Source: Theodoxus fluviatilis
Lineage: Eukaryota; Mollusca; Gastropoda; Cycloneritida; Neritidae
NCBI GenBank assembly: GCA_034096865.1
Contig: JAWQFJ010017466.1
Location: 75,001-85,000 of the forward strand
DNA: 10,000 bases
Direction of reading: 5' to 3'
Part shown: one piece after another, positions 7,761-10,000 of the stretch
Numbering within the stretch: the first letter of the stretch is position 1
How the letters are laid out: each line of letters starts with the position of its first letter
The notes under the pieces: generated by a model
The model's database searches: none
Seen by the model: only the letters and a program-made list of their open reading frames with translations
What the model was told of the DNA's origin: nothing
Made by a program: the position numbers and the translations under genes

Positions 7761-7914
7761 GTTTCTGTATGATAACCTTACTATGTTACAGAACAATAGC
7801 TCCAAGTCATACAAACACAGAGAGGGGGTCGCATAGGTTTCTGTATGATAACCTTACTATGTTACAGAACAATAGCTCCAAGTCATACAAACACAGAGAA
7901 CGGGTCGCATAGGT
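7761..7914. repeat. 76-bp tandem duplication (2 copies)
   Basis: Copy 1 (7761-7836) and copy 2 (7837-7912) differ only at two adjacent bases (GG at 7824-7825, AC at 7900-7901), so 74 of 76 match. Two more bases of a third unit follow. Each unit contains a 7-bp inverted repeat (TTCTGTA with TACAGAA) and the ends GTTTCTGTATGA and TCATACAAACAC, which are imperfect inverted copies of each other. The near-identity points to a recent duplication. Confidence 0.95.
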
Positions 7915-7941
7915 CCGTCTGTGAAGGACTTTCAAATATAC

Positions 7942-7964
7942 TACTGTATGACAAACATACAGTA
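7942..7964. repeat. Perfect 9-bp hairpin with 5-base loop
   Basis: TACTGTATG (7942-7950) and CATACAGTA (7956-7964) are exact reverse complements around ACAAA. The CTGTATGA core also begins each unit of the tandem duplication just upstream, so the hairpin and the 76-bp unit may be related. No U tract or other terminator sign follows. Confidence 0.6.
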
Positions 7965-8355
7965 TATGTGGCACTGAGATACATTATTGTGTCACAAAGA
8001 GACATGATCAAAGATACTTTGCCATGAGAAGCTTCAACACAATGTCGCAGTTTTTCAGACTTGCAACGTGTGTGTATTTTACTGCTTAAACGTGCTTTGA
8101 GGAAATGACACAGCTTGAGACACCACACTACAACCAACTTAACCAATGTGTTGCTACAGTATGAATTACTCGCAGAATATACTTATGTTTGTCAATTGTC
8201 TTCCTATTTCATGAGGGAGCAGACGATGCAAGATATATTTGTAATGATATCTGAACTGAATACTTTTACACTTTTATTGCATTGGGATATAAATGCCTAC
8301 CTGCATTAAGCTGTCGGTTGTATTCATCAGACTTACACAAATTCAAACAATAGTG
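7965..8355. other. Gene-free stretch
   Basis: I see no recognisable gene, RNA or repeat between the hairpin and the left end of the 614-bp element. Frames of 60-87 codons on both strands overlap one another and look like chance. Confidence 0.4.
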
Positions 8356-8359
8356 AAAT

Positions 8360-8973
8360 GTGACCAGCCACGACAAAACCAGTGCTAAGTCGCGCGGCAC
8401 TATTTTGCGCTACGACTGAGAAAAGGCGGGGAGGGTCACTGGGTGATTTTCACTTTTTGATGAAAATAGATTCTACATGGTTCAAACTATCATGCCAGTA
8501 AAGGAAACATTTTGAAGAATTATATTTTGATGGTAAAATAAAGACTTTTGTGTTATGTATTGTTTCAAAAGCTCCCTGTAATTAGCGTTAATTGCCTAAT
8601 TTTAGCCTCAATAAACACACCTAAACCCTTGCAGAACCCCTTCATGTTATATACCGTTAGAAAGGCTGCTCTCTCGGCGTTCCCGCTCTGTGGATGTCGA
8701 AGAAAAATAAGGTCAGCTATTTTTGGAAACGGAGTTTCAAATACCGTTGCTAAGGTGTTTAATGTCTGAAGAGAGTAAATCTTCTGAGACCGTTTTTTCA
8801 AAATGTCCGCTGCTTCAGTACCCAACTTGAAATGCCTGTAACTCCTATTCTAATTAACTCACATTGTTCATTCTTATATCAAAACAAACATAAATGAATG
8901 CAGAATTCAAAAGTATTAAAACCCCATTTTGTCCAAAAATGGACTTAGCACTGGTTTTGTCGTGGCTGGTCAC
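8360..8973. mobile_element. 614-bp non-autonomous DNA transposon with perfect 32-bp TIRs
   Basis: The first 32 bases (8360-8391, beginning GTGACCAGCCACGAC) are repeated without mismatch in reverse complement at 8942-8973 (ending GTCGTGGCTGGTCAC). The 4-mer AAAT lies just outside each end, at 8356-8359 and 8974-8977, and is a candidate target-site duplication. The 550-base interior is AT-rich with a CpG-rich left shoulder (GTCGCGCGGC). It has only short overlapping frames, 73 codons (+) and 86 codons (-), with no transposase motif I can see. A 4-bp target duplication occurs in several superfamilies (Sola, Chapaev and Ginger among them), but GTGACC ends do not clearly fit any of them. Superfamily left open. 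Confidence 0.85.
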
Positions 8974-9180
8974 AAATTGTTACATGGTCGAAGACATTAC
9001 ATTACAAATTAGAAAGACTTCATTAGGAACTCACATCAAACAACCAAAAACTGCCATGAGAGACCTGCCAAGAAGCCTTGCAGAGCACTGTGAAGAAACG
9101 TCATGAAGAATTTCCCAGCACGTTACATCTGGTATGTACCGAACCTCGACAATTAGTTTCAATTGGTAAGGTCTGCCTGT

Positions 9181-9805
9181 GACGTTAGCAGGGTTACAAA
9201 GAAAGGACTGTACGTGACTCAATCGATCAAGCTGCACACAGTGTCGGATTTGGAGATTTCGAGTCTTTAGGGTCACAATAAACGACAAAACTAGAGCTTT
9301 AACTTCATGCAAGAATGAGAGCAATTGAATCATTCAAAACACAGTCATTGCATATTGTGGTTTTGAAAAAACAACCGTTGAAGTTGACAGAGGCAGTGAG
9401 TGTAAGAAGTCCTGAGAAACGAGGGACACAAGCGTTTTGCAAAGTTATTTTACAACAGAGTTAAATGTGAGTGGGCAGAGAACGCCTAGAAAAGACTGGC
9501 GATATCAAAACCTACGCATTTTGCACAAGCTACGTTGCCGTGGAACATTGAAATCTTCCATCCAACACAAGCAGGATGCTTGCTTTTCGGACCACAAGGA
9601 AACGTGATCACTTCTTTAAAACTGTGTTGAAGCACCCTCGAAAGCTGTATCTTCAACACTCTCAGAAATGCCAGAAAAATAGTCCCAGAAGCAAGAAATA
9701 ACTAAAACTCAATATCCATAAAAATCAGTTTACTGGGGGTTTGTGGTGTTTCGCTCCAGCGACTGAGTGCATTTTTTGCCGGATCAGCTCACGATTGCAC
9801 TGTTG
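9181..9805 (+). repeat. Long diverged dispersed repeat, copy B
   Basis: Direct-orientation partner of 1496-2140; see that entry for anchor blocks. Shared landmarks in order are GACGTYAG, GATTT-GAG/GTG-TTCGAGT, GCAAGAATGA, GTTGACAGAGGYAGTGAGTG, CAACACTCTC, GTGTTTCSCTCCAGCGAC and TTTTGCCGG. The frame found in copy A is broken here by stops and indels, which argues against coding constraint. Limits are approximate, and the match fades toward both ends. Confidence 0.75.
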
Positions 9806-10000
9806 TAGACACTGAGTGTGACCTGAAGGGCCAGGCCTCTGACAGAGACATTTCGTACTTTTAAATCCTCGTGTTTATAACGTGTTTATGAGCCAAGTAG
9901 ATCATTCTCGTTCTGGCTCTCCCTATATGCACGACTGATCGTGGTTGTTTCGTCTGTGCACCACAGTTGCCCCGCAAAAGACATTAGCACATGAAAAAAA
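9806..10000. other. Unassigned right edge
   Basis: No gene or repeat recognised. The sequence does not continue the homology seen beyond copy A, so the A/B similarity ends near here. Confidence 0.4.

Noticed and set aside
8535..8545. AATAAA-type strings (here and elsewhere) as polyadenylation signals
   Set aside because: Such hexamers are common in AT-rich DNA and no gene lies upstream; this one is inside the TIR element.
8548..8825. 73- and 86-codon frames inside the 614-bp TIR element as a transposase remnant
   Set aside because: They overlap on opposite strands, and I see no catalytic DDE-type pattern or DNA-binding motif; too short for a transposase.

Overview
The window looks like non-coding nuclear DNA from a eukaryote, most likely an animal. 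Reasons: no open reading frame exceeds 126 codons, the longest frames lie in simple repeats, there is no bacterial gene layout or ribosome-binding-site pattern, and there are many long microsatellites, a tRNA-derived SINE relic with target-site duplications, and two non-autonomous inverted-repeat elements. The mix of long (GGAT), (GGAC)/(CAGA), (GA), (CT) and (TG)/(CG) tracts resembles a mollusc or similar marine invertebrate, but that is only a guess. I support no protein-coding gene and no functional RNA gene.

Layout, left to right. 1-690: AT-rich DNA with a CACGTG palindrome and a decayed tandem repeat of about 172 bp. 944-1434: degenerate GGAT array with a pure 3' core. 1496-2140: copy A of a long diverged dispersed repeat. 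2206-2341: 106-bp tRNA-derived SINE fragment between perfect 15-bp target-site duplications. 2421-2553: CA-rich alternating purine-pyrimidine tract. 2554-4233: no recognisable gene. 4234-4475: 242-bp MITE with terminal inverted repeats (TIRs) of about 51 bp, PIF/Harbinger-like. 4673-4765: TG/TGCG/CG/TG tract. 5307-7140: strand-asymmetric low-complexity block of (GGAC)n, (GA)n, G-rich DNA, two C-rich tracts, (CT)n and a purine tract. 7761-7914: recent 76-bp tandem duplication, then a hairpin. 8360-8973: 614-bp element with perfect 32-bp TIRs. 9181-9805: copy B of the long diverged repeat.

No genes work together here. The content records transposition (SINE, two TIR elements, the A/B pair), replication slippage (microsatellites) and local duplication. 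The open reading frames in the microsatellites are stop-free only because their period-4 units contain no stop codon in the frames concerned. The least explained items are the A/B repeat pair, the 614-bp TIR element and the 1.8-kb purine/pyrimidine block. All alignments were made by eye.
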